In this document: positions 40,908 to 49,532 of the stretch, in pieces
Layout of the letters: every line of letters begins with the position of its first letter
Numbering within the stretch: position 1 is the first letter of the stretch
NCBI GenBank assembly: GCA_964348095.1
Contig: CAYGBK010000015.1
Location: 1-64,000, forward strand
Reading direction: 5' to 3'
Source: WVXP01 sp964348095
GTDB taxonomy: Bacteria; Desulfobacterota; BSN033; WVXP01
Length of the DNA: 64,000 nt
The notes under the pieces: model-generated
Seen by the model: only the letters and a program-made list of their open reading frames with translations
What the model was told of the DNA's origin: nothing
Databases searched by the model: none
Program-made: the position numbers and the translations under genes

Positions 40908-43343
40908 ATGGTAGATATCGCGAGAAATGAGCCCGTGAATGTGAACATCGAAGACGAAATGAGGAGATCCTACATTGATTATGCCATGAGCGTCATTATT
41001 GGACGCGCCCTTCCGGATGTCCGTGATGGACTCAAGCCTGTTCACCGTCGTATTCTTTACGCCATGCATGAGATGCGTAATCTATGGAATCAACCTTACC
41101 GTAAGTCGGCACGAATTGTGGGCGATGTCATCGGGAAGTATCATCCTCACGGCGACGCGGCGGTTTATGACTCCATTGTCAGAATGGCTCAGGACTTTTC
41201 TCTTCGGTATCCACTCGTCGACGGCCAGGGCAATTTCGGATCGGTCGACGGTGATCCGCCTGCGGCGATGCGGTACACAGAGATCAGGATGGACCATCTC
41301 GCCGGTGAGTTACTGGCGGACATCGACAAGGATACGGTCGATTTTATTCCTAACTACGATGAGTCTTTGATGGAGCCTTCCGTCCTGCCAGCAGGGGTTC
41401 CAAATCTTCTCGTGAATGGGTCCTCGGGTATAGCTGTTGGAATGGCGACAAACATCCCTCCCCACAATCTCACCGAGGTGGTTGATGCGATTATTGCCAC
41501 GATTCAGAATCCGGATATCGACTTGACTCAGCTAATGGAGATCATTCCCGGCCCTGATTTTCCCACAGGGGGATTCATTACAGGGAGACGGGGAATAGTA
41601 GAGGCCTATCAAACAGGCAGAGGTGTTATCCAAATCAGAGCACTTGCGACGATTGAAAAGAACAAACGGACAGATCGGGACAGTATTGTCGTAACGGAAC
41701 TCCCTTTCCAGGTGAACAAGGCTAAAGTCATCGAAGATATTGCCAGGCTTGTCAAAGACAAAGTCATTGAAGGCGTTTCTGATCTCCGGGATGAGTCTGA
41801 TCGAGAGGGCATGCGAATTGTGATTGACCTCAAGCGGGGTGAGGTCCCTCAGGTCACCTTGAATCAGCTCTATAAGCACACGCAGATGCAGACTTCCTTC
41901 GGTATCATTCTGCTTTCCATTGTCGATGGTCGCCCCCGTCTATTGAATCTGAAAGAGTTGGTTTCCTGCTTTATAAATTTTCGAAGAGAGATCGTCATGC
42001 GACGATCTCATTATCAACTCAAAAAGGCTGAAGCAAGAGCCCATATACTCGAGGGCCTCAGAATTGCGTTAAAGAATATCGACGCTGTTGTGGCTCTGAT
42101 TAAATCGTCACCCAACCCAGGTCATGCAAAATCGGGTCTGATGAAACGTTTCTCTCTGTCCGAACAACAGGCACAGGCTATCCTCGACATGAGACTCCAA
42201 AGACTGACCGGCCTCGAGCAGGACAAGATTTCGGAGGAATATCAACAGCTCATCAAAGAGATCGCCCGTCTCAATGAAATCCTGACCAATGAATCTCTAC
42301 TACTGAATGCTATCGTTGAAGAACTCAAGCAGAATTCAGCGCGTTACGGAGACGAGCGGCGCACACAGATCATCGATGAGGTATCGGAGATCAAGATTGA
42401 AGACTTGATTGCTGAAGAGGACATGGCCGTCACCATCTCTAATACGGGGTATATCAAACGGAACCCGATAAGCCTCTACCGAAGCCAGCATAGGGGTGGT
42501 AAGGGAAAGCTGGGAATGGGTGTCAAGGAAGCCGATTTTGTCCAACAGCTATTCATCGCCTCAACTCACGACACGCTCCTATTCTTCACGACTGCGGGTA
42601 AGGCCCATTGGCTCAAGGTGCACCAGATCCCTCAGGCGAGTCGTGCGTCTCGTGGGAAGGCTATTGTAAACCTGCTGAGCCTCGGGCCATCTGAACGTCT
42701 GACGGCTGTTCTTTCTTTCAAGGAGTTCCAGCCTGGCCAGTACATTACGTTGGCTACTCGAAAGGGTGTCGTGAAAAAGGTCGATGTGATGGCTTTCAGT
42801 CATCCCCGTGCTGGCGGGATCATCGGAATCAACCTCGATCATGGAGACGAACTTATCTCTGCCAAGCTAACTGACGGAAAACAGGACCTCTTTCTTGCTA
42901 CTCGATCGGGCAAGTCCATTCGATTCCCAGAATCAGGAATCCGTCCCATGGGACGGAACGCCAGAGGTGTTCGAGGGATCTTGATTTCGGAAGGTGATCA
43001 TGTTGTCGGGATGGAGGTTGTAGAAGACGACAAGAATATTCTCGTTGTGACCGAAAAAGGCTACGGGAAGAGGACTTCAGCGTCGGCCTACCGCAAGCAG
43101 GGACGGGGCGGAAAGGGCCTCATCACCGTACGAGTGACAGAACGGAACGGACCGATCGTTGCCGTTCGACAGGTTTCCGAGGATGATGATCTTATGATCG
43201 TTACTAATCAGGGCAAGATTATCCGAATCCGGGTGAGCGATATCCCAAGTGTGGGCAGAATCACACAAGGGGTGAAACTCATTGGCATTGAGGGAGATGA
43301 ACGAGTCGTGGCCGCTGCTCCCTTGGCTGAAAAAGATATCTGA
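40908..43343 (+). CDS. gyrA: DNA gyrase subunit A
   Basis: 811 residues, GGAGG upstream. With GyrB it introduces negative supercoils. The breakage-reunion domain has the catalytic tyrosine Y123 (AAMRYTEIR); the C-terminal beta-pinwheel includes the GyrA box QHRGGKG, which marks it as gyrase rather than topoisomerase IV. In the quinolone-determining region the residue matching E. coli S83 is alanine (A84 in HPHGDAAVYD) while D88 is kept. gyrB is not in the window. A 56-residue protein gene follows. Confidence 0.97.
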   Translation: MVDIARNEPVNVNIEDEMRRSYIDYAMSVIIGRALPDVRDGLKPVHRRILYAMHEMRNLWNQPYRKSARIVGDVIGKYHPHGDAAVYDSIVRMAQDFSLRYPLVDGQGNFGSVDGDPPAAMRYTEIRMDHLAGELLADIDKDTVDFIPNYDESLMEPSVLPAGVPNLLVNGSSGIAVGMATNIPPHNLTEVVDAIIATIQNPDIDLTQLMEIIPGPDFPTGGFITGRRGIVEAYQTGRGVIQIRALATIEKNKRTDRDSIVVTELPFQVNKAKVIEDIARLVKDKVIEGVSDLRDESDREGMRIVIDLKRGEVPQVTLNQLYKHTQMQTSFGIILLSIVDGRPRLLNLKELVSCFINFRREIVMRRSHYQLKKAEARAHILEGLRIALKNIDAVVALIKSSPNPGHAKSGLMKRFSLSEQQAQAILDMRLQRLTGLEQDKISEEYQQLIKEIARLNEILTNESLLLNAIVEELKQNSARYGDERRTQIIDEVSEIKIEDLIAEEDMAVTISNTGYIKRNPISLYRSQHRGGKGKLGMGVKEADFVQQLFIASTHDTLLFFTTAGKAHWLKVHQIPQASRASRGKAIVNLLSLGPSERLTAVLSFKEFQPGQYITLATRKGVVKKVDVMAFSHPRAGGIIGINLDHGDELISAKLTDGKQDLFLATRSGKSIRFPESGIRPMGRNARGVRGILISEGDHVVGMEVVEDDKNILVVTEKGYGKRTSASAYRKQGRGGKGLITVRVTERNGPIVAVRQVSEDDDLMIVTNQGKIIRIRVSDIPSVGRITQGVKLIGIEGDERVVAAAPLAEKDI

Positions 43344-43477
43344 TGGCCACTTGTGCCTCTCTGGAGACCGACCCCTGTCATGTCGACAGAATAGGGGATT
43401 ATTCGGGTCGGTCTTGGATGGCCTTCAAAGAGAAATCGCATATAGTATCTCATTACGGGAGACTGTGGAGACCGGTT

Positions 43478-43648
43478 ATGTGTGATCACGAATCGAAGCG
43501 GGTTCAGAAGAAGGTTAAGGTGAGTGAAGAAGAGATCCCTTGCGCCTACGCTGCCACTCAGACCAAAATCGTTTTCCAAGTGACCTATGAGTGTGATGAT
43601 TGCAAAGAGACCTGGACAGAAGAAGCAGAGGAGTGGAGAGGGATGTGA
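43478..43648 (+). CDS. Small protein with CXXC knuckle, unknown function
   Basis: 56 residues from ATG 43478 (TGGAG 8 nt upstream); the frame is open further back but overlaps the end of gyrA and has no ribosome site. Features: a second-residue cysteine, one in the middle (IPCAYA), and CDDC near residue 39, with an acidic end. It may bind zinc. It follows gyrA by 134 bp. Confidence 0.5.
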   Translation: MCDHESKRVQKKVKVSEEEIPCAYAATQTKIVFQVTYECDDCKETWTEEAEEWRGM

Positions 43649-43709
43649 TTCGTGATGTGATGGCTATTCTCTGGATTGATCTGTAAGAACTCTGAACGGA
43701 TCAAGAGAG

Positions 43710-43753
43710 AAAAGGCCATAGGCCGTCAGATGAAGATCAAGAGGCCTATGGCC
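43710..43753 (-). terminator. Intrinsic terminator of rpoD
   Basis: On the minus strand an 11-bp perfect stem, GGCCATAGGCC / GGCCTATGGCC (43753-43743 and 43724-43714), with an 18-nt loop is followed by TTTTCTCTCTT. It begins about 38 bp after the rpoD stop. Confidence 0.8.
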
Positions 43754-43791
43754 GAGTATGGACAAGATTTATCGTGAGTGAGGGGAGGCCC

Positions 43792-45243
43792 TTACTCATA
43801 GAAACTTCGTAATTTGCACTTCCTCTTCGGGTGTTTCAGCTTCCTTAAGGCCTTTGCCTCAATCTGTCTAATTCGTTCTCTCGTGATTCCAAATTGACGC
43901 CCCAATTCCTCGAGGGTGTAATCCCTTTTTTCCTCGATTCCAAATCGCATTCTCAGTATCTTGGCCTCTCTCGGGTTCAGAGAGGAGAGAACCCTTTTGA
44001 TCTCCTTGTTGAGATTGGTCTGAACCGTCATCTCAAGGGGCGACACGGCGTCCTCATCGGCAATGAAGTCACCGAAACGGGTCTCACTATCTCCTACAGG
44101 CGTCTCCAGGGAGGTCGGTTGCTCCATCCGAATGTGGAAAATCTTGTTGACTTTCTCCAGGGGAAGGTTGGCTGCCTCTGCCACCTCGGGTGGAGTGGGT
44201 TTTCTTCCAAGTTGATTGAAGAGGCTGTAGCAGATCTTTCTCATCTTCATCTCATTCTCAAGCAGGTGAACGGGTAGTCTGATCATTCTGGCCTGATCGG
44301 CTATGGCTCTAGTTATTCCCTGCATGATCCACCAGGAAGCATAGGTGCTGAACTTGTATCCCTTGCGGTAATCAAATCGATCTACAGCCTTCATGAGACC
44401 AATGTTGCCCTCCTGAATCAGATCAGGAAGAGAGAGTCCTCGGTTAACGTATTTCTTGGCAATATTGATTACCAACCGCAAGTTGGCTTTAACGAAATCA
44501 TCTTTTGCCTGCTTGACCTCTTGTCGGGCCCTTCCAACCGATGAAATGATGCCCTCCAGCTTTTCCCGACCATCTCCAGACCAGTAGACGTCGTCAGCCT
44601 TTGCCCGCGGATTTGCTCGTTCTCGGAGAATAACCTCGATGTTTTCTAGAACCTGCTTTTTCACGGCCATCTTGTTGATCAGAGTTTCGATGACCATTTG
44701 ATTCTCTGCCATTTTGGCCGCGAGGGAAGGACCTTCCCGCCGGGTTCCTATCTTTTGTCGATACTTCTCATTTTGCTTACTCAGTCTGAGGATTTCTCTC
44801 ACGGTTTTAATAAACTGTTTCTTAAGGGTGGACTCCTCCTGTGGCGGGTAATGGGAGTTGGTTGGAACGTCCAGAATGTCTCTCACCTCGATCTCTCCAG
44901 CATGGATCTCTTTCGCGCTGAGGGCGATCCATTCCATGCCCACAGGATTCTGAACAAGGAGGGCCTTTACCCGGTTTTCGCCCTCTTCAATCCTCTTGGC
45001 GAGTCCCTGTTCCTCCTCAGGGCTAAGGAGAGGGACGCATCCGATCTCTTTCAGATAAACTCCTATTGAGGAATAGGGAAAATCAGAAATCTGGGTGGCC
45101 GGCGCACTGTCCGATTCTTCGTTTTCCGAGTACTTCCCACCGTAGGAATCCTCGGACTCTTCGCGGTCGAACTGAAATTCCTCGTCCTCAATTTCCCCCA
45201 ACTCGCTGCCCTTGTTGACAAATTGATTGTTGTAAACGTCCAT
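43792..45243 (-). CDS. rpoD: RNA polymerase primary sigma factor (RpoD/SigA type)
   Basis: 483 residues. After an acidic N-terminal stretch of ~50 residues replacing region 1.1, region 1.2 begins at SDFPYSSIGVYLKEIG. Regions 2.1-2.4 (ANLRLVINIAKKY to IRLPVHLLE), 3 and 4 (YTLEELGRQFGITRERIRQIEAKALRKLKHP) are complete. The linker between 1.2 and 2.1 is short. In region 2.3-2.4 the near-universal WWIRQAITR reads WWIMQGITR, keeping the Q and T that contact the -10 element. Primary rather than alternative status is likely from the near-consensus promoters nearby. The leader has a consensus promoter and an intrinsic terminator. Confidence 0.92.
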   Translation of the reverse strand: MDVYNNQFVNKGSELGEIEDEEFQFDREESEDSYGGKYSENEESDSAPATQISDFPYSSIGVYLKEIGCVPLLSPEEEQGLAKRIEEGENRVKALLVQNPVGMEWIALSAKEIHAGEIEVRDILDVPTNSHYPPQEESTLKKQFIKTVREILRLSKQNEKYRQKIGTRREGPSLAAKMAENQMVIETLINKMAVKKQVLENIEVILRERANPRAKADDVYWSGDGREKLEGIISSVGRARQEVKQAKDDFVKANLRLVINIAKKYVNRGLSLPDLIQEGNIGLMKAVDRFDYRKGYKFSTYASWWIMQGITRAIADQARMIRLPVHLLENEMKMRKICYSLFNQLGRKPTPPEVAEAANLPLEKVNKIFHIRMEQPTSLETPVGDSETRFGDFIADEDAVSPLEMTVQTNLNKEIKRVLSSLNPREAKILRMRFGIEEKRDYTLEELGRQFGITRERIRQIEAKALRKLKHPKRKCKLRSFYE

Positions 45244-45268
45244 TTTTCTCTCGCCCTATCTCTAGGTG

Positions 45269-45302
45269 AAAAAAAAAAGCCCTTTCACCACGTCGAAAGA
45301 GC
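45269..45302 (-). terminator. Intrinsic terminator in the rpoD leader (possible attenuator)
   Basis: On the minus strand GCTCTTTC (45302-45295) and GAAAGGGC (45286-45279) form an 8-bp stem with one G-U pair and an 8-nt loop, followed by ten T. It ends 25 bp before the rpoD ATG. An alternative stem CCCTG/CAGGG (45318-45302) just upstream shares its base, so the two structures compete. Confidence 0.8.
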
Positions 45303-45620
45303 CCTGCGAAAGTCAGGGTTAAACTGTATTATCACGGTTCTCCTGTATCGCTTTATTTCAGATGTTATTATAAAGGAACAATAGGGATTTGTCAAATATT
45401 TCTTTCATTTTTTTAGATGAGAGTTAAGGCAATACCTTACTCTTTGCTATGTCTCCAGCCGTTGACGCTGCCTTGAACCCGGATAGGCCTGTGAGCCAAT
45501 CGGCCACCTCCAGATCTCATTTCTCTCACGGGATGCGCCCCAAGGGAATGGTTCTCGGGACCCATCAAGGGCCAACGGGCTGTCCTGTCGGATAGGCTCT
45601 GAGGATAAGGAAATGTCGTC
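45303..45620. other. rpoD leader and upstream intergenic region
   Basis: Contains the rpoD promoter (45367-45395). The remainder, 45396-45620, holds no convincing gene. Confidence 0.5.
45367..45395 (-). promoter_or_regulatory. Perfect-consensus promoter of rpoD
   Basis: Minus-strand TTGACA (45395-45390), a spacer of exactly 17 bp and TATAAT (45372-45367), all consensus. Transcription should start near 45360, giving a leader of about 117 nt. Confidence 0.88.
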
Positions 45621-46538
45621 CTAAGAGAGGCCAATTCTTTCCAACAAAGCCATTCCCGTCAAAAGCTGGTTCCTGGTCGATTTCCCGTGTACCTCAAGGA
45701 TCTTTAATTGAGCAGGTTCGAGGTCTTTTTTCAAGGCCCAAAAATCGATTTCTCCTGAACCCGGGGCCCAATGATCATCAGTCCCATTGGCGTCATGAAT
45801 ATGGACACCCAAAAGCATGGGGCTGTATGTTTGGATAAGGGTGCCAGGTTCCATAAATCCTAGTTTCTCCTGAACGTGGGCATGACCCACGTCATGCCAA
45901 TAACGAAGAGAACCTCCAGAATACGAATCGAGGATAAGGCCAACCTCTTCAAAGTCAGGAATTTCGTGATAATGATAGCGGTTCTCGATCCCAAGGAGAA
46001 CACCACGCTTTTCTCCTTCCTTGTTTAGGCGATCCAAGCTACGGAGCAGAGCATCTACATAAGGTCCCCGGTGCTGCCGTCTTTCCTCTAACTTCCTCTC
46101 GACGAAACGCCTCCCCTCTGGTGAATCCAACATGTTGTCGCGAGATAAGGTGTGGAGTCGATCGTATTCGGTTTTCATCTCAACTCTTCCGAGGTGAAGG
46201 ACCACGGCCGGGGCACCGAGATCTTGGGCCGATTCAATGGTTCGAAGGGTCATCTCGACAGCCCTGGATCTTTCGTCTTTGTCCGGAGAAGAGAGAAGAA
46301 ACAAATCCCCACCCCCCCAGGAGGTGGGAGTACCATTCGGACAGGGGAAATAGTTATGGATGCTTATTATTTTCAGTTCTTCCCTGAGAATAAGGGGGAC
46401 CATTTCTCTGAACGCGGTGTCGGTAATCCGGTAATCAAGCTCTATTTCACTGAATCCCAGGGTGACGATCTCTTGGATGACTTTTCGACCCGTCATGTTG
46501 GTTCTTTGGGTGAGCCAGGACGTGGATAGGCCAATCAT
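45621..46538 (-). CDS. Sugar phosphate isomerase/epimerase-type TIM barrel protein
   Basis: 305 residues. The fold is that of the AP endonuclease family 2/xylose isomerase-like barrel: SEIELDYR, AVVLHLGRVE, LLGIENRYHYHEI, LRYWHDVGHAHV and LGVHIHDANG carry the metal-binding Glu, His and Asp residues of the family. Proteins of this group isomerise or epimerise sugars, or act as endonuclease IV; the short insertion-free form and motifs favour sugar isomerase. Substrate unknown. It lies upstream of rpoD on the same strand but is separated by the rpoD promoter. Confidence 0.8.
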   Translation of the reverse strand: MIGLSTSWLTQRTNMTGRKVIQEIVTLGFSEIELDYRITDTAFREMVPLILREELKIISIHNYFPCPNGTPTSWGGGDLFLLSSPDKDERSRAVEMTLRTIESAQDLGAPAVVLHLGRVEMKTEYDRLHTLSRDNMLDSPEGRRFVERKLEERRQHRGPYVDALLRSLDRLNKEGEKRGVLLGIENRYHYHEIPDFEEVGLILDSYSGGSLRYWHDVGHAHVQEKLGFMEPGTLIQTYSPMLLGVHIHDANGTDDHWAPGSGEIDFWALKKDLEPAQLKILEVHGKSTRNQLLTGMALLERIGLS

Positions 46539-46768
46539 TTCCGCTTCTCTCTTTCAGGGTGAATCTTGGATGAAACGTTAGCGAAGGAAAAGGCGAGGTG
46601 CAGCGTCTGTGGATGCCTTGCCCCGTGAGCTTTGAGGCCCGCGTCCAGTCGCCCCGCTCAGGGCCTGAGACGGGAGAGGTTCGAGCTGCGACCTGAGGGC
46701 CGACCAGCCAATCCTCAACCCTGCCCCGGTGGTGAACCAAACAGGCTTTCAGGGGGTCCTATTCCTAT

Positions 46769-47293
46769 CTACTGGCTTTTCAGTGCCGTGATAATTTCAC
46801 GACAGAAGGCAGGCAGATCGTCAGGCATCCGGGAGGTGATAAGGTTTCCGTCACGGACAACCTCTTGGTCGAGGTATTCAGCCCCTGCATTGATCAAATC
46901 GTCTCGAATGGCAGAAAAACAGGTTGCTTTTTTGCCTTTGAGAATTCCAGCGGAGACGAGCATCCACCCGGCATGACAGATAGCGCCAATCACTTTGCCC
47001 TGATCGTGACCACGACGGACAAGGGTCACCATGGAGGGATAGCGTCTCATGATGTCAGGAGCGTAGCCACCGGGGATAATGAGTCCATCGTAGGCTGCCA
47101 CGTCGATGTCATCAGCAGAGAGATCGACAGTGACCGGATAACCCATCTTGCTTGTAAAGGTTGAACTACTTCCGGACCCCACAATCTTCACTTCGGCGCC
47201 CTCTTCTTTGAGCCGATAGAAGGGATACCATAATTCCATTTCCTGATAGTTATTCTCGGCTAGAATGATTACTTTCTTCCCTTTCAGAACCAT
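46769..47293 (-). CDS. DJ-1/PfpI family protein
   Basis: 174 residues, normal for the PfpI group. The nucleophile elbow GAICHAGWML holds the catalytic cysteine, and LIIPGGYAPDIMRR precedes it. Members have been reported as intracellular proteases, glyoxalases or deglycases; the PfpI-type sequence (VIILAENNYQEMELWYPFYR at the start) is nearest to the stress-protein group. Probably part of an oxidative or carbonyl stress response together with the neighbouring flavoprotein and Hsp20. Confidence 0.88.
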   Translation of the reverse strand: MVLKGKKVIILAENNYQEMELWYPFYRLKEEGAEVKIVGSGSSSTFTSKMGYPVTVDLSADDIDVAAYDGLIIPGGYAPDIMRRYPSMVTLVRRGHDQGKVIGAICHAGWMLVSAGILKGKKATCFSAIRDDLINAGAEYLDQEVVRDGNLITSRMPDDLPAFCREIITALKSQ

Positions 47294-47422
47294 TCATGCC
47301 TCCATAGCAGGTTTAGGGATTCTTGACGTATACTCAATCCCCCACCCACTTTTCCTCAGCGGGAGGGGTATGGTCTGGATGGCCGCTGACCAAAAGAGAT
47401 TGGGGCACCCGCCTGGTGATAT

Positions 47423-48043
47423 CTACCTCTCCATCTGAAAGGATGACGCCTCCTCTTCGGCATTCTTCCAATGGGTACTTCGACCCAGCTTGATCCCAGC
47501 TTGTAAGGCTTCCCTGAGGGCCGTCGGGTGGCTTCTGATATCGCCCCGCTTATCTATCTCCCTGAAAAGCAGATGTCCCAAATATCTCGCATCGATGGCA
47601 TCGAAGAAATACTTCACCGTGAGAATCGTACAATCGAACATTTTTTTTCCTTTGGTACCGCCCACGGATAGAAAAAAGCCCAATTTTGCCCGCCCTCTCT
47701 TCTTGAGAATGTATTTCCGAGACCACAAAGCTTGACACCGGTCAATCAGCGTTTTACACTGGGCCGTGACATTATAGAAATAGACGGGTGAGGCCAAGAC
47801 GATGGCATCGGCGGCATCGATTCGGTCGTATACTCCGCACATCTGGTCCTCAATCGCGCATTGTCCCGTCTTTTCGCAGGCGCCGCAGCCGTTGCAAGGT
47901 GCAATTTGAATGCGACAGACGTGGATCTTCTCCGTTTCAGCTCCTGCCTCTTTAGCTCCTTTCAGGAATTGATCGAGAAGGAGATCTGTATTGCCCCGCT
48001 TTCGCGGACTACAGAAAAGGCCAAGAACCCTCATGGGCGACAT
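47423..48043 (-). CDS. Iron-sulfur flavoprotein / NADPH-dependent FMN reductase family
   Basis: 206 residues. The N-terminal LGLFCSPRKRGNTDLLL is a flavodoxin-like FMN phosphate loop, and the cysteine motif CNGCGACEKTGQC is the compact [4Fe-4S] site of archaeal-type iron-sulfur flavoproteins. SPVYFYNVTAQCKTLIDR is also typical. Such proteins reduce oxygen or peroxide, or shuttle electrons from ferredoxin, in anaerobes. The start overlaps the end of the PPOX-like gene by 13 bp. Confidence 0.88.
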   Translation of the reverse strand: MSPMRVLGLFCSPRKRGNTDLLLDQFLKGAKEAGAETEKIHVCRIQIAPCNGCGACEKTGQCAIEDQMCGVYDRIDAADAIVLASPVYFYNVTAQCKTLIDRCQALWSRKYILKKRGRAKLGFFLSVGGTKGKKMFDCTILTVKYFFDAIDARYLGHLLFREIDKRGDIRSHPTALREALQAGIKLGRSTHWKNAEEEASSFQMER

Positions 48044-48378
48044 TGGTCCTCCCCCGGCCTGAAGTCAAAGATTTCCTCGACCGTAATTTTCACCACATAC
48101 TCAGGATTCGGGAGGTCGAGGCGGAGGCCTTCCTTGGTGACGACCACGTCGCTGTAAAGGTGACCTTCCTCGGTGAGCTCAGCCTTTCCCTTGAACTGAA
48201 AGCCGTTCATAGCCGTGGTATCGACAACGGCAACAACGATGTTGGGGTTCACCGGCAGACTGTCCCGCGTCTTTCTGATGTCACAATCTGCGAAAGGGAG
48301 TGTCTCATCAACACCAGGATGGATCCTTTGGGAGAAACATTGTCTCGACCGTCCCTGTCGCAGGTGGCAGCAAAACAA
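48031..48378 (-). CDS. PPOX-family flavin-binding protein, C-terminal part (frameshifted)
   Basis: Genuine homology starts at about 48316 (VDETLPFADCDIRKTRDSL) and covers the central and C-terminal strands of a split-barrel pyridoxamine-phosphate-oxidase-like protein (NIVVAVVDTTAMNGFQFKG). The N-terminal strands lie in another frame at 48249-48476. Adding one G near 48318 (CTGGTGTTGATG) would join them as ILVVDET. The codons before 48316 in this frame are not homologous. Confidence 0.6.
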   Translation of the reverse strand: MFCCHLRQGRSRQCFSQRIHPGVDETLPFADCDIRKTRDSLPVNPNIVVAVVDTTAMNGFQFKGKAELTEEGHLYSDVVVTKEGLRLDLPNPEYVVKITVEEIFDFRPGEDQCRP

Positions 48379-48476
48379 ATCTTCTGACCAGAGATCAGAT
48401 CGGTCATTTCAGCAGTCAACTTTGCCAGGGGTTCGGTCCCCTTTGCAGGGTCAGCCCTATTGGAGCTTCTCTTCAA
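48249..48476 (-). CDS. PPOX-family flavin-binding protein, N-terminal part (frameshifted)
   Basis: The first ~55 codons, AKLTAEMTDLISGQKICFAAT then DNVSPKGSI, are the start of a PPOX split-barrel protein; after GSILV the frame runs out of homology. Start uncertain: TTG 48476 overlaps the previous gene, ATG 48407 (MTDLISG) is the first ATG in the homologous part. With 48031-48378 it forms one interrupted gene of about 140 residues. Confidence 0.55.
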   Translation of the reverse strand: MKRSSNRADPAKGTEPLAKLTAEMTDLISGQKICFAATCDRDGRDNVSPKGSILVLMRHSLSQIVTSERRGTVCR

Positions 48477-48804
48477 GGGCGTCCAGTTCGATCTCCTCTG
48501 ATCCCTTCGCTTCCAGTTTCAATACAATGCTGGTGAAATCTCCCAGGGCTATCTTTTCTTTCACTCGATTGATGCCCTTCTCTCTCAACAATGGCACAGC
48601 CCTTTTGACACCCTCCTCTTCCCGTCCCGATTCAGGCTTCATTCTGGTGGTCAGGTGCTCTCTGTCAGCCCAGACGCAGTAGGTGAATTTTTTCTCCCCC
48701 TCTTTTGAGACAACGAAGAAATACAGCCAACGATCTGCGTCCCCAGGCTTCAAACCCTCCCAGACAGTAAAACCCTGATAATCCCATGTTTGACCTGGAT
48801 TCAT
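48457..48804 (-). CDS. Conserved-looking protein of unknown function
   Basis: 115 residues with an AATAGGAGGGG ribosome site and no signal peptide. It has a beta-rich first half (YFFVVSKEGEKKFTYCVWADRE) and a helical, charged second half. I recognise no family. The stop overlaps the start region of the PPOX-like gene by about 20 bp, so the two are probably co-transcribed. Confidence 0.65.
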   Translation of the reverse strand: MNPGQTWDYQGFTVWEGLKPGDADRWLYFFVVSKEGEKKFTYCVWADREHLTTRMKPESGREEEGVKRAVPLLREKGINRVKEKIALGDFTSIVLKLEAKGSEEIELDALEEKLQ

Positions 48805-48868
48805 GACCCCTCCTATTGCTTCAGTTAAAAAACCTATTGGTTTGACCTGACTGGCGAAAAGGCGATTT

Positions 48869-49297
48869 CTATTCTATGGCGATGTCAACTTTTTTCTTAC
48901 GGGGTCGCTTCGCCTTAGGCAGCGTGATTCTCAAGAGGCCATTCCGGTAGTGCGACGTTGCGTGATCTTTTTCGATGTTAAAGGGAATGTGTATCCGCTT
49001 TTCAAAAGATCCTGAATCTATCTCAATCTGATGGCATTTGATATGATAAAAATCTGCCAGAGACTCACGCCTGCCGCTGATTTTGAGACGTCCCATGTCA
49101 AAGGAGATCTTCAGACTTTCTGGAACAACGCCAGCGAGTTCGATAACGATCAGGAGATCCTCCTCGGTTTCATATATGTCCATGGGGGGTCGCCAGGTTT
49201 CTCCTGGCATCTGCATGAACCTATCCGGGAAAAAATCTCCAAGGATCTTTTCCATCCTTTTGTGAATCTCTTCGAGTTCTTCGTCGGAGACCACCAC
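48869..49297 (-). CDS. Hsp20/alpha-crystallin small heat-shock protein
   Basis: 142 residues. The alpha-crystallin domain spans about 40-140: MDIYETEEDLLIVIELAGV at its start and the conserved HYRNGLLRITLPK near the end, with a basic KAKRPRKKK stretch after it. These chaperones hold unfolded proteins as large oligomers. Expression is probably heat- or stress-controlled, though I see no CIRCE element or sigma-32-like promoter in the 50 bp upstream. Confidence 0.93.
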   Translation of the reverse strand: MVVSDEELEEIHKRMEKILGDFFPDRFMQMPGETWRPPMDIYETEEDLLIVIELAGVVPESLKISFDMGRLKISGRRESLADFYHIKCHQIEIDSGSFEKRIHIPFNIEKDHATSHYRNGLLRITLPKAKRPRKKKVDIAIE

Positions 49298-49532
49298 GCG
49301 ATCCTCTTGTGAATCGAAAAGGGCGTAACTGTACGGAAATGCCTATCGAATTCCCTCATAAGACTAGCACAATGGCGACTTCATCCGCAAGGAATTTGTA
49401 AGAGCAAAAGTGAGTCGGGGGGCGTCAGAAGCCGAATGGGATGGGTGAGGGGGGACTAGATCCCTTTTCAATGTGAATACTCTCCTCAGGCTTTCCAGAA
49501 TCGTCCGGCGAGTTTCTTCCGGATGAATCCGG

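Noticed and set aside
46447..46740. Minus-strand frame overlapping the start of the sugar isomerase gene.
   Set aside because: Out of frame with the isomerase, Pro/His/Arg-rich, and without a ribosome site or motif.
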